A DNA stretch of 64,000 nucleotides from Toxonevra muliebris (taxonomy: Eukaryota; Arthropoda; Insecta; Diptera; Pallopteridae): the NCBI GenBank assembly GCA_963691655.1, contig OY829326.1, positions 35,801,989 to 35,865,988 of the forward strand, written 5' to 3'. The position numbers and the translations under genes were made by a program. The stretch's first letter is position 1. Each line of letters opens with the position of its first letter. Positions 36,526-48,389 of the stretch are shown piece by piece. The notes beneath the pieces are model-generated. The model saw only the letters and a list, made by a program, of their open reading frames with translations, searched no databases and had not been told where the DNA came from.

Positions 36526-37493
36526 CAGTGGTGTACCCAGAGGGGGTGCAGTCCGGCACGCAGATGTTGCTGGTTATAACCTTTACATCTGTTTATTATA
36601 CCTGAAATAATTAATCTGTTTTTAAGTCTAGTTTTATGGCTTAATTTGTAGTTTTTTCAGAATTTTGGTTTTGTTTTGATTCGCGGTCTGAGTTTTGCTC
36701 CAAATTTCAGTCTGACTTTTATCTGGTTCTTGATCTGATTTTTGGTTTTAGGTTGATTTAGGTCTAAAGTTTAGTCTAAGTTCTTTCGTGCATTTTTTAT
36801 TCGATTTTTCGATTCGAGTTTTTTATGTGAGTTTTGGTTTAAATTTTGGCCTGAATTTTTTGTTTGACTTTTGGTCATAGTTTTGGACTTAATTTTGCAT
36901 TGAATTTTGGTCTGAATGTCAATGAGATTTTGGCCTGTTTTTCATCTTAGTTTTGATCTGAAAAGCGGAAAGATTTTTACTCTGAATTTTGGTTTATTTT
37001 CGGTCAGAGTTTTGGTCTGAGGTTTGGCCTGAATTTTGGCTTGAAATTCGCTTTGATTTGATGTCTAGTCTGAGTTTTGGTCTTAATTTCAGTCTTAACT
37101 TTGGTGTGATTTTTGATAGAAGTTTTAGCATGACATTTGAATGGGTTATTGGTTTGAATCTTTGCTTGATTTTCGTCTGATTTCTCTCTTAATTTCGTTC
37201 AGATTTTTAGTCTAAATTCTTGAGTTTGAATTTTGTATTTAATTCAGAGTTGTATTGAATTTTGGTCTGATTTATAGTCTGAGCTTCAGTCTGATTTTTG
37301 TTCTGAGTTTTTGCTTTGATTTTGATCTAAACGTAGTTTGAATTTTTGTCTGAAGTCTAGTCTGAATTTGGTCTCCTTTTAGTCTCTCCTTTTAACTTCT
37401 TAATTTCTGGTCTTCTTAGTTATTTCTCCTATAATTTTGTAATAATTTAAGAGATTCAACTCTCTTCAAACCTACATCAAAGATCCGCCACTG
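36526..37493 (+). mobile_element. hAT-like non-autonomous element carrying minisatellite array 6
   Basis: The left end CAGTGGTGTACCCAGAGGGG and the right end GATCCGCCACTG form a short imperfect inverted repeat starting CAGTGG. Flanks TATGTATT (36518-36525) and TATGTAGG (37494-37501) agree at six of eight bases, as an aged 8-bp hAT target duplication would. About 36615-37400 consists of TTTTGGTCTGAA-type units, so most of the 968 bp is minisatellite. No transposase remains. Confidence 0.75.
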
Positions 37494-40203
37494 TATGTAG
37501 GTATGTTTACATACATATATGGCATATCAGCATCACTACCATTTATTCGATGACAATCTCATGCAATCCACATTCGTTCATTTTATTATTATTCCAATGG
37601 AAAAGAATTCCCCTTATCATATCCAATATTATTTTATTGGTTTTGAAGCATATGCAAATTGCATGAAGTTTTTTGTTTTGTTATTATTTTATACAATGCA
37701 AAAACTTTAAATTGAAAATACACACACACAATATAGAGTGTCTCTATTACACGCATACATATGAATATGTATGTAGGAAGAAAAACATATAAAAAAAAAT
37801 ATATTCCTATGGTTTACAATAAATTACTCGCTTTCTTTATTGCCAGACGTTATTAAATTTGAATACGCTATGGCAGCGCCAAACAAACCTTTCAAAATTT
37901 CTCATTTAAATTTATGTCTGCTTCTTACTAACAACAATTCAAGAACTTTTTCATTTCAATTAAGGATTTCATCATCATAAATTGATGGATTTTTAAATAG
38001 AAAACTCTTCAAAAATCATTGTTTTAAATCAGTGACGGCCAAAGCTTTAAATCTTTTATATGTATACGATTTAAGCGCTTAAGCTGCTCAGTAGTCACAT
38101 GTCTCTTTATTTCGAAAGAGACTGTTTTCAATTACTATTATTACTATCAATGAAGCAGAATGACCGACGTGCTTTAAATTTTTTAAAAATAACAAATTTT
38201 ATTACAGAATTTTATTTTAATTCATATTAAACTATCAAATTTTAAATCTTTTTAGTAATTCCACCTCAGCAAAGCTCGCGCTCAAGCTGTTTCCTGTACC
38301 TCATATAAAAATCCTATACTGAAACCATGAAATTTTTCAGTCGCTATAACTAGAGTTCCATTTAAAATCTATCTACATATTTTGCTGAAGAAATGATATA
38401 ATAATATGAAAGTATTTTTCTGCTTTGTTTCACAAAAAACTCCATACACCATAAAAAGGCAAAACGTGACGTGCTGAAATGAAATATATGTATGTGAGCA
38501 TGAAGAAGGTATTGAAGGTATTGAAAGTGCAATAAAAGTGCACTAAACAAACAGATTATAGAGCGATTTTCACCAATTGTTCGTCAAGTGATAGACAGCA
38601 ACACCAACACCAACACATATGGCAACAGCATGTGTCGTGCAATGTGACGAATTTTATGACGAAAAACGCGTTGTCCTTGTGTCTTGTATAGAATGGCTGA
38701 AAGAAAAGAAGATTTGGTTCCCCTTTTTTTAATCACACTGAAGTGCTATACAGCATACATAAGATAATGGTAATGGTGGGCTATAGTGTTGGTGATGATG
38801 GTAAAAGTGGGGCGGAGTGGGCGGGAGGGAGTTGGTCGTGTTGTTATTGCACACATGTGCATACAAATGTATGTACATCAACATGGTGTCGGGCTTCATA
38901 TATCATTTCTGGAAGTGTATGTCATTTATTGTGTCCTCATTTGACAAGCGCACGCTTCTTTTGCGATTATGTTCTTCTGGTGGTGATTGTTTACGCGTGA
39001 GTTGTGTGCATGTGTGTGTATGTAGGCGTGTTAGATTTTGGCAGTATGAGGTGTGTGTGAATGTGTGTGTGTATTGCTATATCCATCGTTTAAATGGTAA
39101 ATGATGCAACATTTACTTCATTACTTTATACCAATATTCTCATGCTCATGCACAGTTAGATGGTTGCTATACACATGCATACATACATGCATATATACAC
39201 ACATACATAAATAGTATGAAGGTATTTTTCTCTCCTCATTTTTATGATTTTGCGATTTTATTTTATTTTTTTTTTCTCTTCCTTGTGTTTTTCGTTTTTC
39301 CATTAGTTAATGTCGACGCTTACTGTCAGTCTGTTTGTTTTACTTTGAGATTTTTGTTAGATTTATTTATTTTTTTTTGTTTCATCATCATTTGAAGTGA
39401 ATGAGCTATGCAGCTAGCTAGCGAGCATCATATGGTAACTCCATTTCTGCTTCGCTTTGCGTAATTTTTCTTTTGCTGCGTTTTTGTTGTTATTTGTTTG
39501 TTTGTTGTTTTTGTATTTACTTTACTCCCTTGTTATAAACATTTAACAAGATATTTCCTATTATTTGTTTAAAAGCGTGCGCCATTGAGTCTTTTGTTGT
39601 TGCTTGTGTTTTTTTTTCTTTTATTCCGCATGATATTCCTTTTTTTGAAAATGTATTCCGGAAGTCTGGAACGAGGCGGAGCGTTTTCCAAGAAATGCAC
39701 ACATGTGTTACCTTAAGAAATATAAAGCTTGCATCTATATGTATTTATACATTCGTACACATTGCTACCTTAGTTTGCTAAAGACCTAACTCGCATTTTT
39801 TGAAGTTTTACAAGAGAAGCAAAAAACATTTTGATGCTTAGAGTACTGTTTCCAGTATTTGTAATTCAAGCTCAAAAAAAGAAAAGTAGGTTTTCTGTGT
39901 ATGTCCCCAAAATTTTCTATACAGATAAATGTAGGCTCACTTTCCATTGAAAACTATTCCATCAGAAACTAAGTATTGAAAAATTTTATTTTAGGGCTTT
40001 AGTAAATTAAGGTAACGATGTAGTATAATTTTTTTGTGTGTGTAATGTTTTTGTCGACGAGTTTAATAAAAATATTGGAAATACCAAAATGTATGCATGA
40101 TAAAATAAATTGCATATAATTTATATTTTTATTAAAATAATTGCATTCAAATCAAAGAATTGAAACAAAATCATCTTAAATTCTAAATGTTATTTTAGAT
40201 CCC
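37494..40203. other. Stretch without a recognisable gene
   Basis: GT/TATG microsatellite DNA occurs at 38990-39080 and 39165-39205. The frames at 38743-39104 encode C/V-rich low-complexity peptides from that repeat. The left part (37700-38560) is AT-rich and featureless. Confidence 0.5.
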
Positions 40204-40214
40204 AGTAGATCCTT

Positions 40215-40514
40215 AGTGCTCACCGTAGCCTAGTGGTTAGTGTATTGGACTGCTATGCAAAGGTGCCCGGGTTCATATCTCGGTACGCTCAAAAATCAAA
40301 AAATAGAAAAATTAAATAAAAATTCTGCACGGCACCACCTCTTGGCTGGCAATGGCAAACCTCCAAGAGTGAAAAAATGCTTATGAAAAGCTTTTTACTT
40401 CGCCGCTGGGATTCGGCATAAAACTGTAGGTCCTTTCCATTCATGTATAAATATAACTCACAAAAAACTGAATGAATGCGAAAAGCTGTTCTGCCATAAT
40501 AGTAGTAGTAGTAG
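40215..40514 (+). mobile_element. Full-length AGT-tailed tRNA-derived SINE
   Basis: The head reads CCGTAGCCTAGTGGTTAGTG (A-box region) and GCCCGGGTTCATATCTCGG (B-box region). An A-rich linker follows, then a body with CTTGGCTGGCAATGGCAAAC and GGGATTCGGCATAAAACTGT, then a 3' end with AGT repeats. AGTAGATCCTT occurs at 40204-40214 and again at 40510-40520; the last eight bases (AGATCCTT) are a clear target duplication, and the rest may be shared with the AGT tail. It is about 300 bp, as expected for a SINE. It is non-coding and would depend on LINE proteins to move. Confidence 0.9.
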
Positions 40515-40520
40515 ATCCTT

Positions 40521-41859
40521 CCGTTGTTCTTTGTCTGATCACGGAAGTTCTATGTTTCGGCTGAAATTGTGTCTTTTTGACGAATCCCTTGAAAAAGTCA
40601 GCATAGTCAAGGAGATAGAACATTCATTTGAGAGAGTTAAAAATTAGTCTTGAAAGGTCCACCAGAAAAATTATTCTTTTATTACTTTATTAAATGCTCC
40701 TTCTTTGTTTTTTAATTCGATTACATGTATGTTGTTATAGTAGAATTTTACAAAGATATTCATTATGAACTTTAATTTTTATTCTTGAATATCCTTGAGA
40801 ATATATTCCGAACCAATCGAATAATTTTTAAAGAACTATCTCGAAATCGTTTCCACTTGCAATGCGGGAGTTCCGTTGCAGTTCACCTTATTCCGGAAAC
40901 ACACAAAAACTGGTGGTAATAGAGTAAAGAAGTCAACGTTTTTACTATATTTCAAAGAAGTAATAGAGCTGGAAGCCTTACTACTCATGTCAGCTTTATC
41001 GCACGATGTCAGATGCGGTCTAAAAACTTCAATTACGTTCGAATTAGAATATAAGCTTGTGGATGACCAAAAAATCAAAATAAATGTTGATAAAGAATTG
41101 GGTCAACTCCTCTTGCTGAGTCAAAAAATTATGGATTTAAATTTCGATCTGTTAATAATATAGTAATAGCAGGCAACACTGGGTCTTACGGGCGTTAGAC
41201 TCAACTCTATTTGCTAAACCCCACAAAGAGATTGAGGTCTTTGTTTACTGATTCATTTATAGCATGCCTTTTCCTGTCGATTTCCAAACAAACTAGGACA
41301 TTTTGGACAGATATAGACATGGGAAATGTAGTTTTCATCCTTAAATGACGGTTATTTTCCAATGACAGAAAGTTATTGATGAAAGGGTTGGGGAAAGGAC
41401 CGACCCCTAGGCATTCTAGATTTGACAAAATATCCTCCAAAGCAATACTGTCTATCACAACACTGATAGAACGGTCACTTAGGAGTTTCGTAAGTCAATA
41501 TGAAGGGATTAGAAAAGTTCGGCCAATATCCTCAATCGGCTATATTAGTGAATATATATTTTCCTTAAACTACTTCATATGGTTAAGAAATTAAAGAAGC
41601 TTTCCGATCTCAGCCCTGGAGATTTCGTTTAAGTGATATAGGAAACGTTAGTGGATTGTGTCTGGTCTTGGTAAGAATATGCGTGATGCAGAGGGTGGCC
41701 GCATGCTACCATAACCGAATGCTATCCAGCTGCAAGTAAGAATCTGGTTCTTTTACGGTCCTATTTTTGCTGATCTCATGTTGCCACATATTATAACCGT
41801 TCTTATTTTGCTCAAGTTAATTTCAACTTGCCACAGTGATCTCATTTCACTGAAGATGG
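40521..41859. other. Stretch without a confident gene; possibly debris of the LINE to its right
   Basis: Short frames occur on both strands (for example plus 40876-41163, minus 41458-41207) but none shows a domain. Because the RNase H fragment at 41860-42150 reads leftward on minus, 41207-41860 could contain its decayed C-terminal part; I found no Cys-rich C-terminal motif to prove it. Confidence 0.4.
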
Positions 41860-42150
41860 GGAACTCAGATTAGATCAATGCCCAGTTTGTGACTTAGAGA
41901 GGCGGTGATAAACTAGATTAAAGAATATTAAATTGGTATTCAAAGTTTTAATAGCTGCTTGGCTGTCTGTAAATATAGTTTTCTTAGCGTTAACTTGAAA
42001 CCTAACCAATGATTTCCACGATTCTTTGACATTCAGGGATCTGACTAGAAAAATACTTGCTTCATCCAGAAATTGAAATAATTTGTTTCAAGTAAACTCC
42101 CGCAACTACCCCGTTGTCCATTTTTGAGCTCAATCTCAAATCTCATTTCT
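41860..42150 (-). mobile_element. RNase H domain fragment of a non-LTR retrotransposon
   Basis: On the minus strand SSKMDNGVVAGVYLK (about 42136-42091) matches the first RNase H strand pair (D-G-S-K-M-x-N-G-x-G-x-G-V-Y). After a frame change, IFTDSQAAIKTL (about 41976-41941) matches the motif with the third catalytic aspartate. FFNLVYHRLSKSQTGH follows and then a stop. The first catalytic aspartate position is lost (R-L-S-S-K instead of T-D-G-S-K). RNase H domains of this pattern occur in I, LOA and Jockey-group LINEs of insects. The fragment is too decayed to be functional. It may belong to the same clade as the LINE end at 58 kb. Confidence 0.8.
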
Positions 42151-43081
42151 ACATGATTTCTTTTCCCGTCAGCTCTTGTTGAGAATTATATATCGAGATC
42201 CTTTGTAACTTTTTAATTCCTTTTTGTCTCAGCTGAATCATAATGTTTTACAATTTTCTTTAAGAAAAACAATTTAACAATTTTCCTTTTGTTCAAATGT
42301 GATTGATGAAATTCTTGTAAGGAATTAAAATTACAAATGAACTTAATTTCAATTCTGCACGCATCCTAAATAACCAATTTTGTAATCGGTTAAATGCTCA
42401 AACATGATCAAATTTCTTAATAAATCCACTTTCGGTCTGACATTTTTCGTTTTGTAAATGGCAATTATAAGAATACACAAACACATGAGCTACCAAATAC
42501 ATACAAGGACACACATTCATCTCAAGCTTACTAAGTATGTGTAAAAATATTTGTTCATATGTTTTTACGTCCATGTAAAATAACCCAAAAAATAAATTTC
42601 AAGAAGCCACAATCAACACTCACTTCAATTTGTACCATACATATACATATACACATATTTATGTATGTATATGTTTGTATCTGACAGATAATGTACAAAC
42701 TAATATATATACATACATATGTATGGGTGTGTTTGTAAGGATTACTTTAAAAAAAAGGTTAAAAAATGTAAATCAGTGCGAAAGTTGAATCGAATACTCA
42801 GAATTATGTTTTTATAGGAGCCTTTCATTTTTGAAAACTACTACGTTTCATTTTACCATTGCCTTGCCTTTAGAATTTGTTGTTTGCCTAAATTTGAAAT
42901 TTGAACGATTTATATTTTCGAAAATGTTTGGAATTTATATTCGTCTGCGTCTGCATAGTTCATACCAAAAAGCCACAAAAAAGTGAGGGAAAAAATAGTC
43001 TACAAAAATCATACACAAACATTAGCAATGAATCACACATTATATGGCAATCACATATGCATATATACATAGATATGCGCA
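42151..43081. other. AT-rich stretch with TATG/CATA repeats
   Basis: Microsatellite DNA at 42635-42725. No gene recognised. The sequence upstream of the RNase H fragment on minus (42151-42300) might be its decayed connection to the RT domain, but no motif survives. Confidence 0.45.
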
Positions 43082-44185
43082 CGGTGGCGAATACAGAGGG
43101 GAGAAATGGGTCTAGAGCACCTCCCAAAAATAGTTAAAATTCTATAAAACAAAAACACGAATATTTTTTTCTGAATTTCGCTCTGAATTTTAATATAATT
43201 TGATCTAAATTTTTGATTGCTTTTGGTCTGATTTTTTATCAGATTTTTTTTTTTTTTTTGGTGAGACCTTACGGTAGTTTGGTTTGTTTCTTAGTCTGAA
43301 TATCGCTCATTAAGTTTGGATTTTGGTCTGTTTTTGGGCCGGAATTTGGTTTATTTCTGATCTGATTTTTTATCTGAGTTTTGGTTTAAATTTCGGTATG
43401 ATTTCTGGTCTTGTTACTCTGACTTTTGGTCTGAGTATCGGTCTGACTTTAAGTTTAAATATGATTTAAGTATGATTTTCAGTATAAATTGTAATGTGAA
43501 TTACTGTCTAAATTTTGATCATTTTTGGTATGTTTTTTGTCTGATTTTAGATCTGTTGTTCGGTTTTATTTTGGCCCTAATTTTTGTTGTGATTTTTTGG
43601 TTTTTGGTGTGATTTTTAGTCTGAATTTGGGACTAGATTTTTTGAACTGAATTATGTTTCGATTTTTAGGCTGAATTTTGGTCTGTTTTTGGGGTCTGAT
43701 TTCAGGTCTGTTCTTTAGTTTAATTTTTAAACCGAATTATGGTCGAAATTTTAGCCTGAATTTTGACCTAATTTTGCTATGTTTTTTGGTTGGATTTCTA
43801 ATTGGAATTTTGATTTAAAAATCGGTCTGAACTTTAGTCTGAGTTTTGGTATGAATTCCAGCCGGTTTTTTGCCCAAATTTTGTTTCGAATTCGGGACTA
43901 AATTTGTTAATTTTATCTAAGTTTTGGTCAAAATTTTGAATAAAGTTTGACTGGCTACGGTGTTGATTTTGATTCAAGTAGCCGGTACTGGATAAAATAA
44001 GTTTTTCAGTACTAAATCTTTTGAAAATATATTTGAAATCCACCATAAAAAAATCGAATCAATGAATTGGTTCCATATTTTTTTTTTTAAAAGCTTCTAT
44101 TCCAAAATATATTCAATATTTAACGTTTTCCTTTAGTTTCAAAAAATCTTCTCCCCCTCAAAGCCAAGCCATAAATCCGCCACTG
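43082..44185 (+). mobile_element. hAT-like non-autonomous element carrying minisatellite array 7
   Basis: Left end CGGTGGCGAATACAGAGGGG and right end AAATCCGCCACTG mirror those of the element at 36526-37493. About 43160-43960 is filled with TTTTGGTCTGAA-type units, after which a unique-looking 220 bp leads to the right end. Flanking 8-mers do not match convincingly, so the exact left boundary may be off by one to three bases. No transposase sequence was seen. Confidence 0.65.
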
Positions 44186-46982
44186 CATTCTTGCATATGT
44201 ATCCTCGCACACATTCACTCACACATTATCACTAACACACAACTACAAATACGAATCTCACAATGACAAACCATGTTGATTTTCACATACACACCAACAT
44301 AATTTTAGCGCAGATAAAGTTTGACTTGATTTGTGGATTTATTCAAGTTTACATGCATACAGACTCATACAAATGTTTGTTTTTTTTTTTGCAAAAATAT
44401 TGAAATTGAACTGAGTATGCAGTTACGTAGTAAATTGGCTAGTTACAGCCAATTTTTGTAAGCATGTGTGAAAATGGTTTGGTTTTATTTTTATGGACAA
44501 CCGAGTAAAAAATTTCCTTAATTCCCTGTGACGTAAGGATCATCCTGTTGCCCAGAAATATTTTCCAAAGCTAAAACTATGGTCATCTAGACAAGCATTC
44601 TTTTGCAACTTACGAAAACAATTCAATTTTTTGAATGTGAATTTAGCTTCTTTCAATTTTAATACCTATTTAGATCCTCTTGCAACTTCATTGTATGCAC
44701 AAATAATATGTATAAAAATTCTGAGTCTTGTAGTACAAGGAATTCAATAAATAAATAAATAATATAATAAAATAATAAAATATGTATACATTTTTGAGTA
44801 TGAAATTCAGAACAACAAATTATAATTTTTGATTTCCGCGTCGATGAACCCTTAATTTTTTCAAAAAGGACATCAACCCATCAATTCCTGGATCCTTCTT
44901 TTCGGTAAAAGTTTTTCTAAACATGTTCATAGAAAGAAAATGGTTCAGAATAGCAATGTACATTTTGATATATGCATGTACATTAAAAATGTTCCTCATA
45001 ACAAAAATTATGCCCTAACTAATTGAAAATTTTTCAAGACATTTGTACCAAACATCACCAAAAGTTCGATATAGAAAGGGAGTGGAGGGTTCGTTGTGAA
45101 AACAAAATTATTTTAGTTCTCCACCGTCGCTTTAAACTGACCATAAGAGGTTGTGCCTTAGGAGTTCATATGTGTTTTCGAAAAAATTGATTAGAGCTAG
45201 GTTTTCTTTCATAAAACCATCTATTCATCGCCATTTTTACAGTTGTTTCCAATTTTTTATGTTGTTTATCTTCCTTTACACCAATGAAATTTATGAATAA
45301 AATGCTAACGGAGAGAGCCTGGTAGAAGGTGGACCTATGAGTGTAACAATGCCATGAAATACGAATCGATTATCTTGAAAGGTTAGTTTAATTTTTCATA
45401 TAGAATTTAAGCTGAACGATTAATTTCTGGAAATGTATTTGAAGGAATAAAATTGACTAATCTTTTCTACAATTATAGTTTGAGGAAAAACAACAATAAA
45501 ATTTGAAACTTTAGCTATGTACATAAATATGTAAGAATGTGTGCAATGAATTAAATATTTTCAAAGCTATTTTTCTTTTCGTTTGTTTTTGTTAAACAAT
45601 AATTTAACTTTATCATTAAACCTTTTATAATAAATAAACTGATGTGCATTCTATGAATGTATTCACTTCATATAGAAGTTTCTATGGATTTATGTAAAAA
45701 CTTCTCAACTCTCCATGGAAAAATGCTTCTTTTTTCTTCTTCCTTTAATGGTTCGTCACAAACTGCTCCCCTTCTCCCCCTCCCTCTACTTACATGCAGT
45801 ACGAGTAAAGTAATGCTGTCACATTAACTTAAAATAACTTCCTTCTCTTCGGAGAAGATTCATTCAAATACTATGCCATATGCCAATTCACAGCAGTAGC
45901 AGCAGCATCAACATCTGAGCCCATTCCCAGATGAAAGCAATTTGTGGGTGTATGCGCGAGTATGTGAATTAGAATGAGAATGTTCATGTCCGGACGTTTA
46001 TGGACGTTTATATATGTATGTATACAATTTGACACAATAACTGATGATGTTCATGACGCGTTTTTGTTGGTGTCGGGCGTGAATATTCGGTTTTACATTG
46101 CTGCGTTTAACGATATAATGGGGGAGGAGACAAACGAGACAATTTTCATGACGAATAGCCAAATGCATTAGAGCCGGATACTTGAAAGGAGAGATAGGCA
46201 GGCAGACATGCAGACAGACAGGGAAACTGGCACGAAGCATGACCAATTGGTAATGCTGTTGTGGGTAGCACTAAAATTTTTCAAGTGATCTATTAAATGC
46301 AGAATATTAGGGAATATTCTATCTGCAAAATAAGTTTACACTTGACAGACTTGAGCAAGAATTTAAGTTATAAGTAACTAGATAATATAGCATTTAAGTT
46401 GAAATATGTAGAAAAATAATTCTAAGTAGTTTTGATAAATTTACAATATAAAATTTGTCCAAATAATTGACGATTTGAAGCTGTTGTTGGATTTCATAAA
46501 GTCTTATAAGAAATCATTATTGTGGAATTCCCTTCTAAAATTTCCATTCTAATGCAAAAATATCTCGTTAATAAAGTAAAGCTTTGGACGCCAAATGATG
46601 GCATCTTGGAATTTTTATCTCAAAAGTCCAGGTTCGATTTTTGACTAGAACACGACCTTACACATTTGCTTTAAAATATTTTTTTTTTTAAATATGGCCA
46701 TAAAAAAATTAACTATTCCAAATAATTTAAATTTTGATATGGACAACATTATGAGACTTTAGCTATGAAAATTTTTACAAAATGCCTTTGGAAGGAATGC
46801 TGTATGCTTTTTAAAACTTAAATATGCAAAAATGAACGCAAATTAAAATTAAGAGATGCATAAAGGTCAAAAGTCATATGCCGCATTTGATTTAAAAATT
46901 AATACTACCTATTAAGTATTTGCCTAGTTAATGATTGCAACCTTATATAAAATTTAAAAATGGTAAGATCATTATTTTCATG
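44186..46982. other. Stretch without a recognisable gene
   Basis: AT-rich, with an AAT/AATA-rich run near 44748-44782. Around 45840-46250 composition is more balanced, with small frames on both strands that show no motif. A B-box-like GGTTCGATTTTTGAC occurs near 46631 (see rejected items). Confidence 0.45.
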
Positions 46983-46986
46983 TTAA

Positions 46987-47674
46987 GGGGGTATTCTACC
47001 CGAGATGGTCCGAAAAATCGATTTTTTTTTTAAAAATATTTTTGATGTAGACAACGAGTTTTATGAGAAAGAAGAGCGGGCAATGTTTGGTCCTGGAATC
47101 GCTGATTAACCGTAAGTTACATCATTTGTAAGTACCATGTTTGTAAATCTTTAAACTTGTTTTTCTAGAAACCTTTTTTTTCGGGACGGTGGACACGATT
47201 CACAAAAAACCACTTGTCCAATTGACTTGAAATTTAACAAGGCTACCAACCAAATGTATAGGTATGGCCTTATCTACGATTATGGCGAAAGCATTTTTTA
47301 ACTGATGTTTTTATTGCAAAATATAAACAAAAATAGTGCAAAAAATCGTCATTTTTTTCAAAGGTCTCATTTAAATTGAAGAAAATTTTTTTCTTACTCC
47401 CTAGATGAGGCGCTAGCAAGAAGCCTTACGATTCAGAATATTTAAACCGGAGATATCATGTCCACCATGGAGCAACTATTTTTGGCAGGCTCAAGTTCGA
47501 GGCGTCGAATGAACCATTATTAACAAAGATATTTTTAAAATTAAAAACGAAAATTATTGTTCAAAACCTGTAGAAAAACTTGCAAAAAAACTCGAATAAA
47601 AATATTGAAAACCTTTTCAATTACAACGATTTGAAAACATCGATATTTCACACCATCTCGGGTAGAATACTCTC
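46987..47674. mobile_element. TTAA-flanked element with GTATTCTACCCGAGATGG ends
   Basis: TTAA (46983-46986) is followed by GGGGGTATTCTACCCGAGAT; the right end, read on minus, is TTAA (47675-47678) followed by GAGAGTATTCTACCCGAGAT. The inverted repeat continues to TGG, CGAAAAATCG against TGAAATATCG, giving about 35 bp. The 688-bp interior is non-coding. TTAA duplications are made by piggyBac and Kolobok transposases. The G-run terminus differs from the piggyBac-like MITE at 9.5 kb, so Kolobok-like is a reasonable alternative. Confidence 0.85.
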
Positions 47675-48084
47675 TTAAAGTGATATTTATTACGAAAATT
47701 CATTTAAATATTAAGCGGTAAACCGGTGAAGGTTTATCTTAATTCCTCTTTTAATGTTTTCTAAAATTTTAGGCATTAATTCCGCTTCAACTTTTTTCCA
47801 AGTATTTTTGTGGTATCTAAGTACAGATTAATAACCCCCCGAGACTCTAAGATATCCACTAATTTAAATTGGTGAATATCATTCTCTCTAACTAAACCTA
47901 CTTTCTTCCTAGTGCTTCCTTTTACATTTTTCTTCCTTGATTTGGATATCGAAAGCAAAGCAAATCTGATTTTTTTCAGATAAAGTCAAATACTACTATC
48001 TCCAAGTAACATTTTTAGTGTTTCCAAAAAGACCATTCACTATCTTAATGCCCGCTTTGCCATTTTTGTCTTAAAACTTTTCAT

Positions 48085-48389
48085 ATACTATTCCTACTAT
48101 TATGGCTCCTAGGCCCAGCTTTTCGCATCCATTCATGTTGTGTGAGTTATATTTATACACGAATGGAAGGGACCTACAGTTTTATGCCGAATCCCAGCGG
48201 CGAAGTAAATAGCTTTTCATAAGCATTTTTTTACTCTTGGAGGTTTGCCATTGCCAGCCAAGAGGTGGTGCCGTGCAGAATTTTTTTTTTTAATTTTTCT
48301 ATTTTTTGATTTTTGAGTGTGCCGAGATATGAACCCGGGCACCTCTGCGCAGCAGTCCAATACACTAACCACTAGGCTACGGCGACCAT
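48085..48389 (-). mobile_element. Full-length AGT-tailed tRNA-derived SINE, second copy
   Basis: Read on minus, the head GTCGCCGTAGCCTAGTGGTT starts at 48386, the B-box region is GCCCGGGTTCATATCTCGG, the core is GGGATTCGGCATAAAACTGT, and the 3' end has degenerate AGT repeats. The 10-bp word AACTTTTCAT occurs at 48075-48084 and 48390-48399 and is the target duplication. The head lacks a proper acceptor stem. The minus-strand frame 48423-48217 is just SINE read-through. Confidence 0.9.
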
